Part shown: piece after piece, positions 28,271 through 38,332 of the stretch
Numbering within the stretch: position 1 is the first letter of the stretch
Layout of the letters: the number at the start of each line of letters is the position of its first letter
Source: an uncultured Methylococcaceae bacterium
GTDB taxonomy: Bacteria; Pseudomonadota; Gammaproteobacteria; Methylococcales; Methylomonadaceae
Reading direction: 5' to 3'
NCBI GenBank assembly: GCA_913056195.1
Contig: CAJXMF010000002.1
Location: 40,297-104,296 of the forward strand
Length of the DNA stretch: 64,000 nt
The notes under the pieces: generated by a model
Seen by the model: only the letters and a program-made list of their open reading frames with translations
What the model was told of the DNA's origin: nothing
Databases searched by the model: none
Translations under genes and position numbers: made by a program

Positions 28271-28362
28271 ACTAAATATTCAGAACCCCTCTCAATTTCG
28301 CCTTCTCCTCTTGGGAGAAGGTTGGGATGAGGGTATCAAATGGCAGGGACTCTGAATATTTA
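28271..28362. mobile_element. Small inverted-repeat element with 8-bp direct flanks (MITE-like)
   Basis: 12-bp inverted ends TAAATATTCAGA (28273-28284) and TCTGAATATTTA (28351-28362) enclose a hairpin-rich core (CCTTCTCC-TCTT-GGGAGAAGG, in the ACCCCTC/GAGGGT context known as a dispersed repeat in gammaproteobacteria). CAACGTCC occurs directly at 28263-28270 and 28363-28370, as a target duplication would, with two extra bases at the left end. No coding capacity. It lies between the rpoD terminator and metK. Confidence 0.6.
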
Positions 28363-28434
28363 CAACGTCCAAGCCTGCCAATCTCTGAAAAACGTACTAA
28401 ACTACTGATATTACATCAGTTAAAGGAACCTGTT

Positions 28435-29595
28435 ATGAGTAATAATTTCATCTTTACCTCAGAATCTGTCTCTGAAGGTCACCCTGATAAACTGGCCGAT
28501 CAGATTTCGGATGCCATGGTTGACGCGTTACTGGCGCAAGACCCCCATTCCCGTGTCGCCTGTGAAACCATGGTTAAAACCGGCATGGTCATCCTCGCCG
28601 GCGAAATCACGACCGAAGCCTGGGTCGACACCGAAGAACTGGTCCGAAATGTCGTCTGTGAAATCGGCTATGACAACGGTGAGATTGGCTTTGATGGCAA
28701 GACCTGCGCGGTATTAAATGCCATCGGTAAACAATCACCGGATATTGCCATGGGTGTTGATGATAGCGACGATCATGAACAGGGCGCAGGCGACCAAGGT
28801 CTGATGTTCGGTTACGCCACCGATGAAACCGATGTGCTGATGCCGGCCCCCATAACCTATGCCCATCGGCTGGTGGAAAGACAAGCGCATATCCGCAAAA
28901 CCAATGTCCTTCCCTGGTTGCGCCCTGATGCGAAAAGCCAGTTGACATTCCGCTACGAAGACAATAAACCCGTTGCCATCGATGCCGTCGTGCTATCGAC
29001 CCAGCATTCACCTGATATCAGCGGAAAACAATTGGAAGAAGCGGTCATGGATGAAATCATCCTGCCGACCCTGCCTAAGGAATGGCTCCATGCTGACACC
29101 CAATATTTTATCAACCCGACCGGGCAATTTGTCATTGGTGGCCCCGTAGGCGACTGCGGACTGACCGGACGTAAAATTATTGTAGACACATACGGTGGCA
29201 TGGCCCGTCACGGTGGCGGTGCATTCTCGGGTAAAGATCCATCCAAAGTCGACCGTTCTGCTGCCTATATGGCACGTTATGTCGCCAAAAATATTGTGGC
29301 AGCCGGCCTGGCTCAACGCTGTGAAGTCCAGGTTTCTTACGCCATCGGCGTTGCCGAACCGACATCGATCAGCGTCGAAACATTCGGTACCGGCAAAATT
29401 GGCGAAGAGCGCCTGGTTGAACTGATTCGTGAGCATTTTGACTTACGCCCCAAAGGCCTGATCGCACAACTGGATTTATTGAAACCCATTTATCAGCCAA
29501 CAGCCGCTTATGGCCATTTTGGCCGAACTGAAGCCTCTTTCAGCTGGGAAAAAACCGATAAAGTCGATGCCCTGAAAGATTCTGCCGGACTGTAA
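28435..29595 (+). CDS. metK: S-adenosylmethionine synthetase
   Basis: 386 aa from ATG 28435 ([20 protein letters not shown]), with AAAGGAAC upstream; the longer open frame runs into the repeat element. Motifs: [17 protein letters not shown], the P-loop-like [19 protein letters not shown]. It makes SAM from Met and ATP. An ACTGAT-N5-ATCAGT dyad sits just before the ribosome site. ahcY follows after 18 bp, so synthesis and recycling of the methyl donor are coupled. Confidence 0.96.
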   Translation: MSNNFIFTSESVSEGHPDKLADQISDAMVDALLAQDPHSRVACETMVKTGMVILAGEITTEAWVDTEELVRNVVCEIGYDNGEIGFDGKTCAVLNAIGKQSPDIAMGVDDSDDHEQGAGDQGLMFGYATDETDVLMPAPITYAHRLVERQAHIRKTNVLPWLRPDAKSQLTFRYEDNKPVAIDAVVLSTQHSPDISGKQLEEAVMDEIILPTLPKEWLHADTQYFINPTGQFVIGGPVGDCGLTGRKIIVDTYGGMARHGGGAFSGKDPSKVDRSAAYMARYVAKNIVAAGLAQRCEVQVSYAIGVAEPTSISVETFGTGKIGEERLVELIREHFDLRPKGLIAQLDLLKPIYQPTAAYGHFGRTEASFSWEKTDKVDALKDSAGL

Positions 29596-29613
29596 CCTAA
29601 AAAGGATAAAACG

Positions 29614-30906
29614 ATGAGCGAACACGATTATAAAATAGCCGATATTTCCCTGGCTGACTGGGGCCGCAAAGAAATCAGCATTGCCGAAACAGAAATGCCA
29701 GGCTTAATGTCACTGCGTGAGGAATATGGTGCGGAACAACCCTTAAAAGGTGCGCGCATTGCAGGCTGCCTGCACATGACCATTCAAACCGCCGTATTAA
29801 TCGAAACCCTGACCGCACTCGGCGCTGAAGTCAGATGGTCATCCTGCAACATCTTTTCAACCCAGGACCATGCCGCCGCTGCCATGGCAGCGGCGGGCAT
29901 TCCGGTATTTGCCTGGAAAGGCGAAACCGAAGAAGAAGCTGAATGGTGTATCGAACAAACCATTATTGGCCCTGATGGCTGGCGCCCGAATATGATTCTG
30001 GATGATGGCGGCGACTTGACCCTGATGATGCATCAAAAGTTTGCAGACTTGATCAATGACGTCAAAGGCCTGTCCGAGGAAACCACAACCGGCGTATTAC
30101 GCTTATACGAGATGGTTGAAAAGGGGACGTTGCGCGTGCCGGCGTTCAATGTCAATGACTCGGTCACTAAATCAAAATTTGATAACTTGTACGGCTGCCG
30201 CGAATCGCTGGTCGATGGCATTAAACGCGCCACCGACGTCATGGTTGCCGGTAAAATTGCCGTTGTTTGTGGATATGGCGATGTCGGTAAAGGCTGTGCA
30301 CAATCCTTACGCGGCCTGGGCGCGACAGTCTGGGTCACCGAAATCGACCCCATTTGTGCCTTACAAGCATCAATGGAAGGCTATCGGGTAGTCACCATGG
30401 AAGAAGCCGCGCCTATTGCCAATATTTTTGTGACGGCGACCGGTAACAAAGATATCATCACGCACGAACACATGAAACAGATGAAAGACCAGGCCATTGT
30501 CTGCAATATCGGTCATTTCGATTCTGAAATTGAAATCGCCAAACTGCGCCAATACACTTGGGAAAACATCAAACCCCAGGTTGATCATGTGATCTTTCCG
30601 GATGGCAAGCGTTTGATCGTGCTGGCAGAAGGTCGTCTGGTCAACTTAGGCTGCGCTACCGGACATCCAAGCTTCGTCATGTCCAATTCATTCTGCAACC
30701 AGGTTCTGGCTCAGATTGAACTGTGGAACCATGCTGACCACTATGAAAACAAAGTCTATATCCTGCCGAAAAAACTGGATGAAAAAGTCGCGCGTTCTCA
30801 CCTGAAACAACTGGGTGTAAACCTGACGCAACTCACGCCAGAACAGGCCGCGTATATCAATGTTCCGGTCGAAGGCCCCTACAAGCCTGACCATTACCGT
30901 TATTGA
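29614..30906 (+). CDS. ahcY: S-adenosylhomocysteine hydrolase
   Basis: 430 aa. Seen: [37 protein letters not shown], the NAD-binding [18 protein letters not shown], and the C-terminal KPDHYRY. It splits SAH to adenosine and homocysteine and so relieves product inhibition of methyltransferases. Many gammaproteobacteria use Pfs/LuxS instead; AhcY is usual in methylotrophs. Second gene of metK-ahcY. Confidence 0.96.
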   Translation: MSEHDYKIADISLADWGRKEISIAETEMPGLMSLREEYGAEQPLKGARIAGCLHMTIQTAVLIETLTALGAEVRWSSCNIFSTQDHAAAAMAAAGIPVFAWKGETEEEAEWCIEQTIIGPDGWRPNMILDDGGDLTLMMHQKFADLINDVKGLSEETTTGVLRLYEMVEKGTLRVPAFNVNDSVTKSKFDNLYGCRESLVDGIKRATDVMVAGKIAVVCGYGDVGKGCAQSLRGLGATVWVTEIDPICALQASMEGYRVVTMEEAAPIANIFVTATGNKDIITHEHMKQMKDQAIVCNIGHFDSEIEIAKLRQYTWENIKPQVDHVIFPDGKRLIVLAEGRLVNLGCATGHPSFVMSNSFCNQVLAQIELWNHADHYENKVYILPKKLDEKVARSHLKQLGVNLTQLTPEQAAYINVPVEGPYKPDHYRY

Positions 30907-30958
30907 TGATGTGCATGGCTATTCATATTTCGGTAGCCATGCCCTTTGCGCCCTACCC

Positions 30959-30983
30959 AAAAGGAGCCGGTGGCTCCTTTTTT
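30959..30983 (+). terminator. Terminator after ahcY
   Basis: AAAAGGAGCC and GGCTCCTTTTTT around a short loop. Just before it, GCATGGCTA (30913-30921) and TAGCCATGC (30934-30942) form another 9-bp hairpin. rsmE starts 12 bases after the terminator. Confidence 0.85.
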
Positions 30984-30994
30984 AATCAATATCC

Positions 30995-31723
30995 ATGCGC
31001 CAATCCAGACTCTTTCTCGACAGCCCGATGACCGTCGGCCAAGCCATAGAACTCGATACACAAGCCGCGCATTACCTGCGCACCGTGCTGCGCTTAAAAA
31101 AACAACAGCAATTGATTGTTTTCAATGGCCAAGGCAATGAGTATCGCGCAAAAGTCAGTCTAGTCAGCCGAAAATCGGTCGTTATTCAAGTTCTGTCCAA
31201 ACAGATTAAAGATATCGAGTCGCCGCTTACGATTCATCTGGGTCTGGGGATCTCCCGTAGCGAACGCATGGACTGGGCCATACAAAAATCCGTTGAGTTA
31301 GGCGTGGGTCGAATCACGCCTTTATTGACCGAACGCTGCGTCGTCAAATTAACCGACGAGAAACGCCAGCTTCGCCTACGTCACTGGCAAGCCATTATCC
31401 AACATGCGGCCGAACAATCCGGCCGCACCCGCTTGCCGCTGTTGCAACCGATCCAAACACTGACAGACTGGGTATCAGAACAAACCGCGCTATGCTTTTT
31501 TTTAGACCCCTGTGCGGATAAAAGCCTTGCCGCCCACACACCAGAACAACGACACGTCACGCTATTATCGGGCCCGGAAGGTGGCTTTACCGATCAAGAA
31601 CGCGCTTTCGCTACCGAGGCAGGCTTTATTCCTGTTAGACTAGGGCCGCGTATTTTACGCACCGAAACGGCCGCTCTGGCCGCCATCAGCGCCATTCAAA
31701 CCTTATGGGGAGATTTTTCATGA
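30995..31723 (+). CDS. rsmE: 16S rRNA m3U1498 methyltransferase
   Basis: 242 aa, SPOUT family. N-terminal PUA-like part (MRQSRLFLD, HYLRTVLRLKKQQQLIVFNGQG), C-terminal knot with LGLGISRSERMDWAIQKSVELGV, LLSGPEGGFTDQE and LGPRILRTETAALAAI. It uses SAM, whose genes lie just upstream, although a terminator separates them. It overlaps the following protease gene by ATGA. Confidence 0.95.
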   Translation: MRQSRLFLDSPMTVGQAIELDTQAAHYLRTVLRLKKQQQLIVFNGQGNEYRAKVSLVSRKSVVIQVLSKQIKDIESPLTIHLGLGISRSERMDWAIQKSVELGVGRITPLLTERCVVKLTDEKRQLRLRHWQAIIQHAAEQSGRTRLPLLQPIQTLTDWVSEQTALCFFLDPCADKSLAAHTPEQRHVTLLSGPEGGFTDQERAFATEAGFIPVRLGPRILRTETAALAAISAIQTLWGDFS

Positions 31724-32598
31724 TACGCCTGCTCTATGCTTTCATGCCGCTTATTATCTTAATCATTATGGCATCGATTGCCTGCTGGCTAGGGTATTAT
31801 TTGCTGCTCGCATTAGGCGATGTCGTCGAATTTCGGAAAATCATCAGTAAAACGACATCGATTTTACTCTTGCTCTGCATTTTTCCGCTTAAAGCCTGGC
31901 TGAAGTTAAGTTGGCAAGATTTAGGCTTCACCCCGCCCCGCCAATTCCTGCGTCAAATGGGCTTAGGCCTGCTCATTGGCGCCATAACCTTACTGCCGGT
32001 ACTGTTCGTACTCTATGGCCTGGATGTGCATATCATCGACACGAGCCGCGACTGGACTGTCCTTAAAGCCTGCAAAGGTATTGGCATTTCCCTGCTGCTG
32101 GCGTTGTTGATTTCTTTTCTGGAAGAACCCTTGTTCCGCGGCATTTTACTCGCCAGTCTACGCCAAAAGCTGTCTTTATCACTCGCCGTTGGCTTAAGCG
32201 CTTTCTATTACGCCAGCCTGCATTTTCTTAAAGCCAAATCGTCGACACCCTATGCCGAGATAAGTCCTGCAAAAGGTTTCGATTTGATGCTGGAAGCCTT
32301 TACCAACTGGTTTAATCCCGCTATTTTTTCAGCTTTATTGGCCCTGTGGGTGGTCGGCGTCTTTCTGGCCTTGATCCGGATTGAATTCCGGCACAGCTTA
32401 GGAATCTGTGTTGGCTGTCACGCCGGATGGGTCTGGCTGATAAAAACGGATAAAAACTTTTTGGATGTAAACCCTCAATCGGACTATCTGTTTTTAGTCA
32501 GCGCTTACGACGGCGTCGTAGGCCCATTAGTCACGATCTGGCTTTCGCTGGTCATTGCAGGGTATTGGTTATGGAAACAGCGACGCGTCAATCCCTGA
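31720..32598 (+). CDS. CPBP-family intramembrane metalloprotease
   Basis: 292 aa from ATG 31720 (an ATG at 31705 is also possible). About seven hydrophobic spans. The CPBP (Abi) motif 1 is [15 protein letters not shown], with catalytic Glu pair and Arg; motif 2 includes YYASLHFLK, and a late His is in [14 protein letters not shown] ICVGCHAGW. Family members process prenylated or other membrane proteins; the substrate here is unknown. Coupled to rsmE, it converges with yajQ, overlapping it by 11 bp. Confidence 0.82.
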   Translation: MIRLLYAFMPLIILIIMASIACWLGYYLLLALGDVVEFRKIISKTTSILLLLCIFPLKAWLKLSWQDLGFTPPRQFLRQMGLGLLIGAITLLPVLFVLYGLDVHIIDTSRDWTVLKACKGIGISLLLALLISFLEEPLFRGILLASLRQKLSLSLAVGLSAFYYASLHFLKAKSSTPYAEISPAKGFDLMLEAFTNWFNPAIFSALLALWVVGVFLALIRIEFRHSLGICVGCHAGWVWLIKTDKNFLDVNPQSDYLFLVSAYDGVVGPLVTIWLSLVIAGYWLWKQRRVNP

Positions 32599-33070
32599 AA
32601 TTATTGAACTGCAGAGGCTGCCCAACATCTTCCTGTTTCAACATCTGAATCACCTGCTGCAAATCATCTCTTTTCTTACCGGTAACCCGGACTTTATCAC
32701 CTTGAATAGCGGCCTGAACCTTGAGTTTTTTATCCTTGATCAGTTTGACGATTTTCTTGGCGATATCCTGTTCCAGTCCTTGTTTTAACGTCAGTACCTG
32801 TTGCGCCATTTTCCCTGAAGCTTTCGGCTCGCCCGTTTCCAGACAACCAATATCCACACCGCGTTTGGTCATTTTGGAATATAAAATGGGCAACATTTGC
32901 TGCAATTGGAATGTTGATTCGGCAATCATCGTAATCTTTTCATCCTGCAGCTCAAATTTAGCATCACTGCCTTTAAAATCGAAGCGGGTAGACACTTCAC
33001 GATTAGCCTGATCAACGGCGTTACTGACTTCGTGACTATCAAATTCGGAAACAATATCAAATGATGGCAT
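32588..33070 (-). CDS. yajQ: YajQ family nucleotide-binding protein
   Basis: 160 aa, full length. Starts [37 protein letters not shown] and has [32 protein letters not shown] [11 protein letters not shown] near the end. Two ferredoxin-like repeats. Xanthomonas and Pseudomonas members bind cyclic di-GMP; other partners are known. Single-gene transcript, with MITE copy 2 55 bp upstream of its start. Confidence 0.93.
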   Translation of the reverse strand: MPSFDIVSEFDSHEVSNAVDQANREVSTRFDFKGSDAKFELQDEKITMIAESTFQLQQMLPILYSKMTKRGVDIGCLETGEPKASGKMAQQVLTLKQGLEQDIAKKIVKLIKDKKLKVQAAIQGDKVRVTGKKRDDLQQVIQMLKQEDVGQPLQFNNFRD

Positions 33071-33124
33071 AGTCGTTTTGATTCAATTAAAAAAACAGGA
33101 CGCTATCGTTTTGCTTAACGATAA

Positions 33125-33278
33125 GTAACTACTCAGCGAGTTCGGGGCTGAAGGCATAGGCTATTGATTTATAAGGACGCGTAAATACATCCCTGTAAGC
33201 TCTGCTGCAACGTCCTGTTGCAGAAGCCTGATAAATCAACAGCCTATGCCCACAGAAGAATTTACGCTGAGTAGTTAC
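33125..33278 (-). mobile_element. 154-bp MITE, copy 2, with 8-bp target duplication
   Basis: Reverse complement of the element at 16577-16730, differing at 2 of 154 positions. It is flanked on both sides by AACGATAA (33117-33124 and 33279-33286), a clean 8-bp target-site duplication. GTAA termini plus 8-bp duplication are the IS66-family pattern, so an IS66 transposase elsewhere in the genome probably moves it. It separates the yajQ promoter from that of the lipoprotein gene. A TTATCTTTT/AAAAGATAA hairpin follows at 33287-33307. Confidence 0.92.
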
Positions 33279-33350
33279 AACGATAATTATCTTTTTCGAA
33301 AAGATAACTATAATTTTGTTACCTCTAAAATTCAATCCCTTTTTTAGTGT

Positions 33351-34031
33351 ATGAAAAACACCACTTTTTTTAGTTGCTTATGTTTTAGCCTACTCCTCAG
33401 TGCCTGCGCCTCGCAAGGTCAGGTCAAGGGTCGGGATTTCGAAATGAGCTCGCTGCTGAAAAACGATATTGACCTGGTGTCGGAAACCCATCAAACGATA
33501 GTCCGCAAAGCTTTAATTAAGTTGGCCACTAAATTATATAAACGCAATCCGAAGCAATGGCGAAAAGCCGGCTATGCTTCACGACAACAAGCCATCGCCG
33601 AGCTTGAGCACTATCCCTACAGCAAAATTAATGACAAAGACGGCATTGTCTGCATTCGGCAGACATTTGACGAAAGCTATCAAGGCGACCGGATACAAAG
33701 TTTTATTGCGGGTCTGCAAACCATGATTATGAAGGCTTACGATAATCACGAAGAGTTTTATATGCACAATTTACTGGAAGCCCAAAAACTTTATGATAGC
33801 GCCCGCAACCTGGAACTGGCGGCCTGGCTGCTACGCACCAAACGTAAAGCCGATGGCAGACCATTTTTATACAGCACCGGGGAAGGAGAACAAGTCAATC
33901 TGAGTTTTGAACGCCTGTTTGGCAAAATGATCAATGCACAGGATATGTTAGCGCAAATCATGGCCAACCGAACTCACCGGCAAATCAAAAACACACTGCA
34001 AAGCCTGATTACCGCCTTTATTCCGATTTAG
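33351..34031 (+). CDS. Conserved lipoprotein of unknown function
   Basis: 226 aa. Lipobox LLSAC with the Cys near residue 19, after a short hydrophobic signal. The mature part is rich in charged residues and predicted helix, with no domain I recognise; features include [18 protein letters not shown], a lone Cys in GIVCIRQTF, and [21 protein letters not shown]. It is likely anchored to a membrane on the periplasmic side. It overlaps the end of cca by 14 bp, tail to tail. Confidence 0.7.
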   Translation: MKNTTFFSCLCFSLLLSACASQGQVKGRDFEMSSLLKNDIDLVSETHQTIVRKALIKLATKLYKRNPKQWRKAGYASRQQAIAELEHYPYSKINDKDGIVCIRQTFDESYQGDRIQSFIAGLQTMIMKAYDNHEEFYMHNLLEAQKLYDSARNLELAAWLLRTKRKADGRPFLYSTGEGEQVNLSFERLFGKMINAQDMLAQIMANRTHRQIKNTLQSLITAFIPI

Positions 34032-35256
34032 CCCGCCAATCGCTTATAAACCGCTTGACGGCTGCAATACGTAATCGCCGTATCGCCTCAGCGATTTGTT
34101 TACCCTTTACATCACCCGCCAAGACGCTGGATATATCGACATCAACGGCCACCTCCGCCGCCTGTTTCAAATACTGCGCCTGTGGAAAGTCGCGCCGCTC
34201 AAAACCCGCCCGACCCCGAATATCTGCCTCACAGGCGGCAAGATAATCATCCAGCATGCTATTTTGTTTAAACGCGGCTAATTTCTGCAATAGATCAACC
34301 AAGGTCGATGCCTTCAACTCAAACACCCGATGACAATAGCCATGATATTGCATCACAACCGCAGCCAATGTTTTAAAACGATTCGGAACCTTCAGGCGCT
34401 GACAGAAACTGTCCAATGCGGGTAACCCTAAGGTTTCATGACCATGATGGCTGGGCCATTTAGCCGAATCGGTCAATGCCTTGCCTAAATCATGCACCAA
34501 TGCCGCAAAACGCACTTCAGCCTTGTCTGATAATCGCGCCGCCTGATCCACAACCATCATGACATGGATACCGGTATCGATTTCGGGGTGATATTTTTCC
34601 GGTTGCGGAATGCCAAACAAGCGATCAATCTCGGGAAAAATGACGTGCAGCGCCCCACAATCTCGTAAGGTATAAAAAAATGCCGAGGGTGTTTTTTCCA
34701 TCAATGCCTTACTCAATTCCGCCCACACCCGTTCTGCCACTAAATGATCGACTTCACCGGCATCGACCATGTGCTGCATCAAACGGAGAGTGTCATCGGC
34801 TACAGTAAAACCTAAATGGGCATAACGGGCGGCAAAACGTGCAACCCGCAAGATTCTGACCGGATCTTCGACAAATGCCGGCGAAACATGTCGAAACACA
34901 CGTTGCTGTATATCTTGTTGCCCACCATAAGGATCGATGATTTCGCCGCTTTCTGTCATCGCCATTGCATTAATCGTTAAATCACGTCGTTGCAAATCCT
35001 CTTCCAGCGTCACATCGGGCGCAGCATGCACGCTAAACCCCTTATAGCCCGGCGCAGTCTTGCGTTCGGTTCGCGCCAGTGCATATTCCTCATGTGTTTC
35101 AGGATGTAAAAAAACGGGAAAATCTTTACCGACAGGCCTGAAACCTTGTGCCATCATGGATTCGGGTGTTTCAGCGACCACCACCCAGTCTCGTTCCTTG
35201 ACGGGATAGCCCAGTAATGTATCGCGGACAGCACCGCCGACAAGATACTTTTTCAC
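34018..35256 (-). CDS. cca: Multifunctional CCA-adding enzyme
   Basis: 412 aa from GTG 35256 ([15 protein letters not shown] follows, as in E. coli [12 protein letters not shown]), with GTGGAA upstream. Class II nucleotidyltransferase head with [17 protein letters not shown] and [18 protein letters not shown]-terminal HD domain with [13 protein letters not shown]. It builds or repairs the tRNA 3' CCA and, through HD, has phosphatase and phosphodiesterase activity. The tRNA in this window already encodes CCA, so repair is the likely main use. Confidence 0.94.
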   Translation of the reverse strand: MKKYLVGGAVRDTLLGYPVKERDWVVVAETPESMMAQGFRPVGKDFPVFLHPETHEEYALARTERKTAPGYKGFSVHAAPDVTLEEDLQRRDLTINAMAMTESGEIIDPYGGQQDIQQRVFRHVSPAFVEDPVRILRVARFAARYAHLGFTVADDTLRLMQHMVDAGEVDHLVAERVWAELSKALMEKTPSAFFYTLRDCGALHVIFPEIDRLFGIPQPEKYHPEIDTGIHVMMVVDQAARLSDKAEVRFAALVHDLGKALTDSAKWPSHHGHETLGLPALDSFCQRLKVPNRFKTLAAVVMQYHGYCHRVFELKASTLVDLLQKLAAFKQNSMLDDYLAACEADIRGRAGFERRDFPQAQYLKQAAEVAVDVDISSVLAGDVKGKQIAEAIRRLRIAAVKRFISDWRAKSE

Positions 35257-35339
35257 GCATTTTCCACTCTTTGCAAACAATTCAGATATTATATACGTTC
35301 CACAGATAAAATTTCGTCACCCCTTCTCTTAAAAATGAC

Positions 35340-36128
35340 ATGACCGATATTTTTTTTGCCAGCTTGCTGTTAGGCGCTGCTACCGGTGTATTGGCCGGCC
35401 TGTTTGGTATTGGTGGCGGCATCATCATCGTACCGGTACTGGGGTGGTTATTTGAACGCGCGAATCTGGCGGATGAGCATAACATGATTATGGCGATTGC
35501 CACCTCACTGGCGACTATTATTCCCACCTCTATCGCGTCAAGTTACGCGCATCATCAACGACAAAACCTGCTGTGGCCTGTGGTTCGAAAACTTGTCCCC
35601 GGGATTATCATGGGCAGCCTGCTCATGTCTTTTATCGCCGCCCATTTACCCGCACAACTGCTGCGCTATTTTTTTATCATCTACCTGCTCTATGTCGCGA
35701 CAAATATGCTATTGCAAAAAAAGACCGTCATCTCGGTACAAAACAGATGGCAAGGTATGGATTATGTTGCCGGGGCGATTATTGGCGGTCTGTCAACGTT
35801 ACTGGGTATTGGGGGCGGAACGTTAACCGTCCCTTATTTGTTAGGCAAAAACCTGGTGATGAAAAATGCCGTTGCCGTTTCCAGCGCATGCGGCTTGCCC
35901 ATTGCCATTGCCAGTACACTAGGCTATATCCTGGCCGGCTGGAATCTAACCTCATTACCTAAATACAGCGTGGGCTTTATTTATCTACCGGCTTTTTTAG
36001 GTATTGTTACAAGCAGTATTTTTACCGCATCTATCGGTGTACAACTGGCCAGCGTCCTGCCGGCCCAACATTTAAAACGCTATTTCGCGCTGCTGCTTTT
36101 TATCATCGCCGCAAAGATGTTGTGGTAA
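35340..36128 (+). CDS. TauE/SafE family permease
   Basis: 262 aa with about eight membrane spans and the two glycine-rich repeats of the family, LAGLFGIGGGIIIVPVL and LLGIGGGTLTVPYLLG. Members export or import sulfur-containing anions (sulfoacetate, taurine, sulfite, thiosulfate). Its substrate is unknown and it stands alone between cca and an OmpA gene. A terminator follows directly. Confidence 0.85.
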   Translation: MTDIFFASLLLGAATGVLAGLFGIGGGIIIVPVLGWLFERANLADEHNMIMAIATSLATIIPTSIASSYAHHQRQNLLWPVVRKLVPGIIMGSLLMSFIAAHLPAQLLRYFFIIYLLYVATNMLLQKKTVISVQNRWQGMDYVAGAIIGGLSTLLGIGGGTLTVPYLLGKNLVMKNAVAVSSACGLPIAIASTLGYILAGWNLTSLPKYSVGFIYLPAFLGIVTSSIFTASIGVQLASVLPAQHLKRYFALLLFIIAAKMLW

Positions 36129-36132
36129 TACA

Positions 36133-36166
36133 AAAAAGCCCGCAAACGTTTGTTTGCAGGCTTTTA
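36133..36166. terminator. Bidirectional terminator between convergent genes
   Basis: AAAAGCCCGCAAAC and GTTTGCAGGCTTTT with a TTT-like loop and T-runs on both strands. It lies between the stop codons of the TauE permease (plus) and the OmpA lipoprotein (minus) and can serve both. Confidence 0.88.
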
Positions 36167-36184
36167 TATTTTTATAGCCTTCGA

Positions 36185-36820
36185 TTAACGAGGCCGGATA
36201 GTAATTTCCACACGCCGATTCTGCGCACGCCCCATCGGTGTATCGTTTGAGGCAACGGGATAGCGTTCACCAAAGCCACGCGCCTGGATGCGATTATGAT
36301 TGACACCCCGTTGAACCAGATAACTCGCAACACTGTTCGCTCTGCGCTCGGATAAGCGCTGATTATAATCCGCGCTGCCGGTTGAATCAGTAAAACCAGA
36401 AACATTAATGCCGGTATCATTAAATTCCTTCAGCACCAACGCAACAGAATCCAATACCGGATAAAACTGTGGACTAATATTGGCCGAATCGGTATTGAAT
36501 GTAATATTGCCCGGCATAATCAGTTTCAGATTATTACCCTGGCGAACCACTCTGACTCCGGTGCCTTCCAAACGGGCGCGTAACTGTGCTTCCTGTCGAT
36601 CCATATAATATCCGACACCACTGCCTACAGCCGCACCTGCCGCTGCACCAATCAGTGCGCCATCTCCACCACCCGCTAACGCGCCAATACCGGCGCCAAC
36701 GGCCGAGCCTACACCCGCGCCGATTGCCGTATTCGCAACTTTTTGTTGCCCCGTATAAGGATCTGTCGCACAACCTGTCGCCAAACTAACGGCAAATGCA
36801 ATTGCAGTCATTTTTTTCAT
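36185..36820 (-). CDS. OmpA-family lipoprotein (YiaD-like)
   Basis: 211 aa. Lipobox-like LATGC (Cys 17), then a glycine-zipper stretch (IGAGVGSAVGAGIGALAGGG and on) that can insert in membranes. The C-terminal OmpA domain (about 105-211) has TFNTDSANISP, VSGFTDSTGSADYNQRLSERRA and GRAQNRRVEI for peptidoglycan binding. It probably ties the outer membrane to the wall. Confidence 0.9.
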   Translation of the reverse strand: MKKMTAIAFAVSLATGCATDPYTGQQKVANTAIGAGVGSAVGAGIGALAGGGDGALIGAAAGAAVGSGVGYYMDRQEAQLRARLEGTGVRVVRQGNNLKLIMPGNITFNTDSANISPQFYPVLDSVALVLKEFNDTGINVSGFTDSTGSADYNQRLSERRANSVASYLVQRGVNHNRIQARGFGERYPVASNDTPMGRAQNRRVEITIRPR

Positions 36821-36935
36821 CGGGATTACTCCATTGTTTATTATGAGGACAATACAAATCAGGATACTAAAGATAGCTTAATCCAGGATGAATTGCGACC
36901 GTTTGATTAAGTTGGGCGTGAAAAGAGGAATAAAG

Positions 36936-37119
36936 TGTATCTCCCGCCTGCGCCGTCTCATGCCTTCGTCCTTGAACCAAAGGTTCAAGTGGAAGCTTAA
37001 CCGGCTCATCAGGCTTCCCGTCTAAAACGGGCCTGCACACCAGAAATCCGGAGACCGCTTCCGGAGCAAAATCAGGTTCAGGAAACACCCGGCACTACTC
37101 GAACGCTGTAGGAGATACA
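36936..37119 (-). ncRNA. ssrS: 6S RNA
   Basis: About 184 nt, directly after zapA as in other gammaproteobacteria. Read on the minus strand, the ends pair (TGTATCTCC with GGAGATACA). The conserved 3' arm has CTTGAACCTTTGGTTCAAG and GGCGCAGGCGGGAGAT, which match E. coli 6S closely (CTTGAACCAAGGGTTCAAG, CTGCGGCGGCATCTCGG). A central bubble with CCGGATTT is consistent with the open-promoter mimic. It binds sigma-70 polymerase and moderates transcription in stationary phase. Its -10 candidate TAGAAT lies at 37128-37133. Confidence 0.9.
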
Positions 37120-37137
37120 AGGGTTATTCTAAACTAT

Positions 37138-37449
37138 TTAAGCGCTTTCTAAAACCGCTTCTATGCGCTGGCGCATTTTAATCAAGGCACCTGCAATGCC
37201 ATCCGGCTGTGTCGCACTGGCCGGCTGCGTTTTGCCTTGTAACTGGCGTAATTCATGCGCTAAGTTCAAAGCTGCCATGACCGCAATCCGGTCAGGGCTT
37301 GCCACCTTGCCGGAATCACGAATTTTCCGCATCTGCTGATCAAGCTCTTTCGCCGAATCAAGCAATGCATCCGCCTCATCCGCTTCACAAGCGACCTTAT
37401 ACTCCTTGCCAAGAATCGTAATCGCCACCGGGGAAACCAACTTCTTCAT
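37138..37449 (-). CDS. zapA: Cell division protein ZapA
   Basis: 103 aa. N-terminal beta part (SPVAITILGKEYKVAC) and C-terminal coiled coil with IAVMAALNLAHELRQLQ. It cross-links FtsZ filaments. It overlaps the preceding small coiled-coil gene by ATGA, and 6S RNA follows. This order (TIGR02449-zapA-ssrS, divergent from ygfB) is conserved in gammaproteobacteria. Confidence 0.93.
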   Translation of the reverse strand: MKKLVSPVAITILGKEYKVACEADEADALLDSAKELDQQMRKIRDSGKVASPDRIAVMAALNLAHELRQLQGKTQPASATQPDGIAGALIKMRQRIEAVLESA

Positions 37450-37673
37450 GAGCCTTGCTCCATCGCCTTCAGGCGGCTGATCATCGCTTCTACCCGCGTC
37501 CTGGCCAAAGTCGTCTTTTCCAACAACTTCGCCTTTTCTTTTACCAAAATATCCTGCCGTAGCTTTAAGGAACTGTTTTCGTTTTGTAATTGCTCATACC
37601 GTGCAATCAATTCTTCCAGCTTTGCTTCAAGGCTGGCAAGCTCAGCCGAAGGATCATAATCAGAATTAGCCAT
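37446..37673 (-). CDS. TIGR02449-type small coiled-coil protein
   Basis: 75 aa, almost all one coiled coil (about 10-70: LASLEAKLEELIARYEQLQ and so on). It belongs to the short family that commonly precedes zapA and is sometimes likened to ZapB. A role at the division ring is inferred from location and shape only. It is divergent from ygfB. Confidence 0.8.
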   Translation of the reverse strand: MANSDYDPSAELASLEAKLEELIARYEQLQNENSSLKLRQDILVKEKAKLLEKTTLARTRVEAMISRLKAMEQGS

Positions 37674-37796
37674 GAGGGGTCATTAACAACGTTAAAAATC
37701 TAAAAAAATAGCGTGGCATTGCCATCGCTGCGATACAAAATGTATAGATAATGTTAGCATAAGCGGTATTTTTTGTGCATTCTACAAAAATATTCT

Positions 37797-38315
37797 ATGA
37801 GCTACGAAACTGTCAGCACAATTTTACAACAGCATGATGCGACCCTGAATCCGTCTGAAGCACATGGCATGGCCTGTGGCATGTTATGTGTCGATAGCCG
37901 CTGCGATGTGGCGAATTGGCTGAACGTCTTACTTGAAAACGCCAGCCTGACTGAAGACGATAAAAGCATTTTGTTCAATCTGTTTGAGCAAACACGAAAA
38001 TTACTTCATCCTGAAGAGGATGATTTCAGTTTCGACCTGTTTTTACCTGATAACGATGAAAATGATGATTTAAGCCAACATGCCGAAGCCTTACGCAGTT
38101 GGTGCCAGGGCTTTTTATTGGGCATCGGCTATCTAAAAAGCGGTCAGACGGACTGGCCGGGCGACAGCGGTGAAATCATGCGTGATATTGTCGAATTCAC
38201 CAAACTCGACAGCAATGTTGAAAATGAAGATGATGAACACGCCCTGATGGAAATTCACCAATATATCCGGGCGGCCGTTTTACTGATTCGAGACCAATTC
38301 ACAGAAGCCACTTAA
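37797..38315 (+). CDS. ygfB: UPF0149 family protein YgfB
   Basis: 172 aa from ATG 37797 (MSYETVSTILQQ). Acidic helical protein with LNPSEAHGMACGMLC and SWCQGFLLGIGYL, the UPF0149 landmarks. In Pseudomonas YgfB lowers expression of some resistance genes; the general role is not settled. First gene of the ygfB-pepP-ubiH-ubiI operon. Confidence 0.92.
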   Translation: MSYETVSTILQQHDATLNPSEAHGMACGMLCVDSRCDVANWLNVLLENASLTEDDKSILFNLFEQTRKLLHPEEDDFSFDLFLPDNDENDDLSQHAEALRSWCQGFLLGIGYLKSGQTDWPGDSGEIMRDIVEFTKLDSNVENEDDEHALMEIHQYIRAAVLLIRDQFTEAT

Positions 38316-38332
38316 CACGATAACCCACCCTC

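Noticed and set aside
28371..28434. SAM or SAH riboswitch before metK
   Set aside because: Only about 64 bases between the repeat element and metK and none of the known consensus; just a small ACTGAT/ATCAGT dyad.
34018..35280. TTG start for cca at 35280
   Set aside because: The GTG at 35256 has a better ribosome site and aligns with the E. coli N-terminus.
36867..37088. 73-residue open frame on the minus strand after zapA
   Set aside because: It lies wholly within the 6S RNA gene, whose pairing and position explain the sequence.
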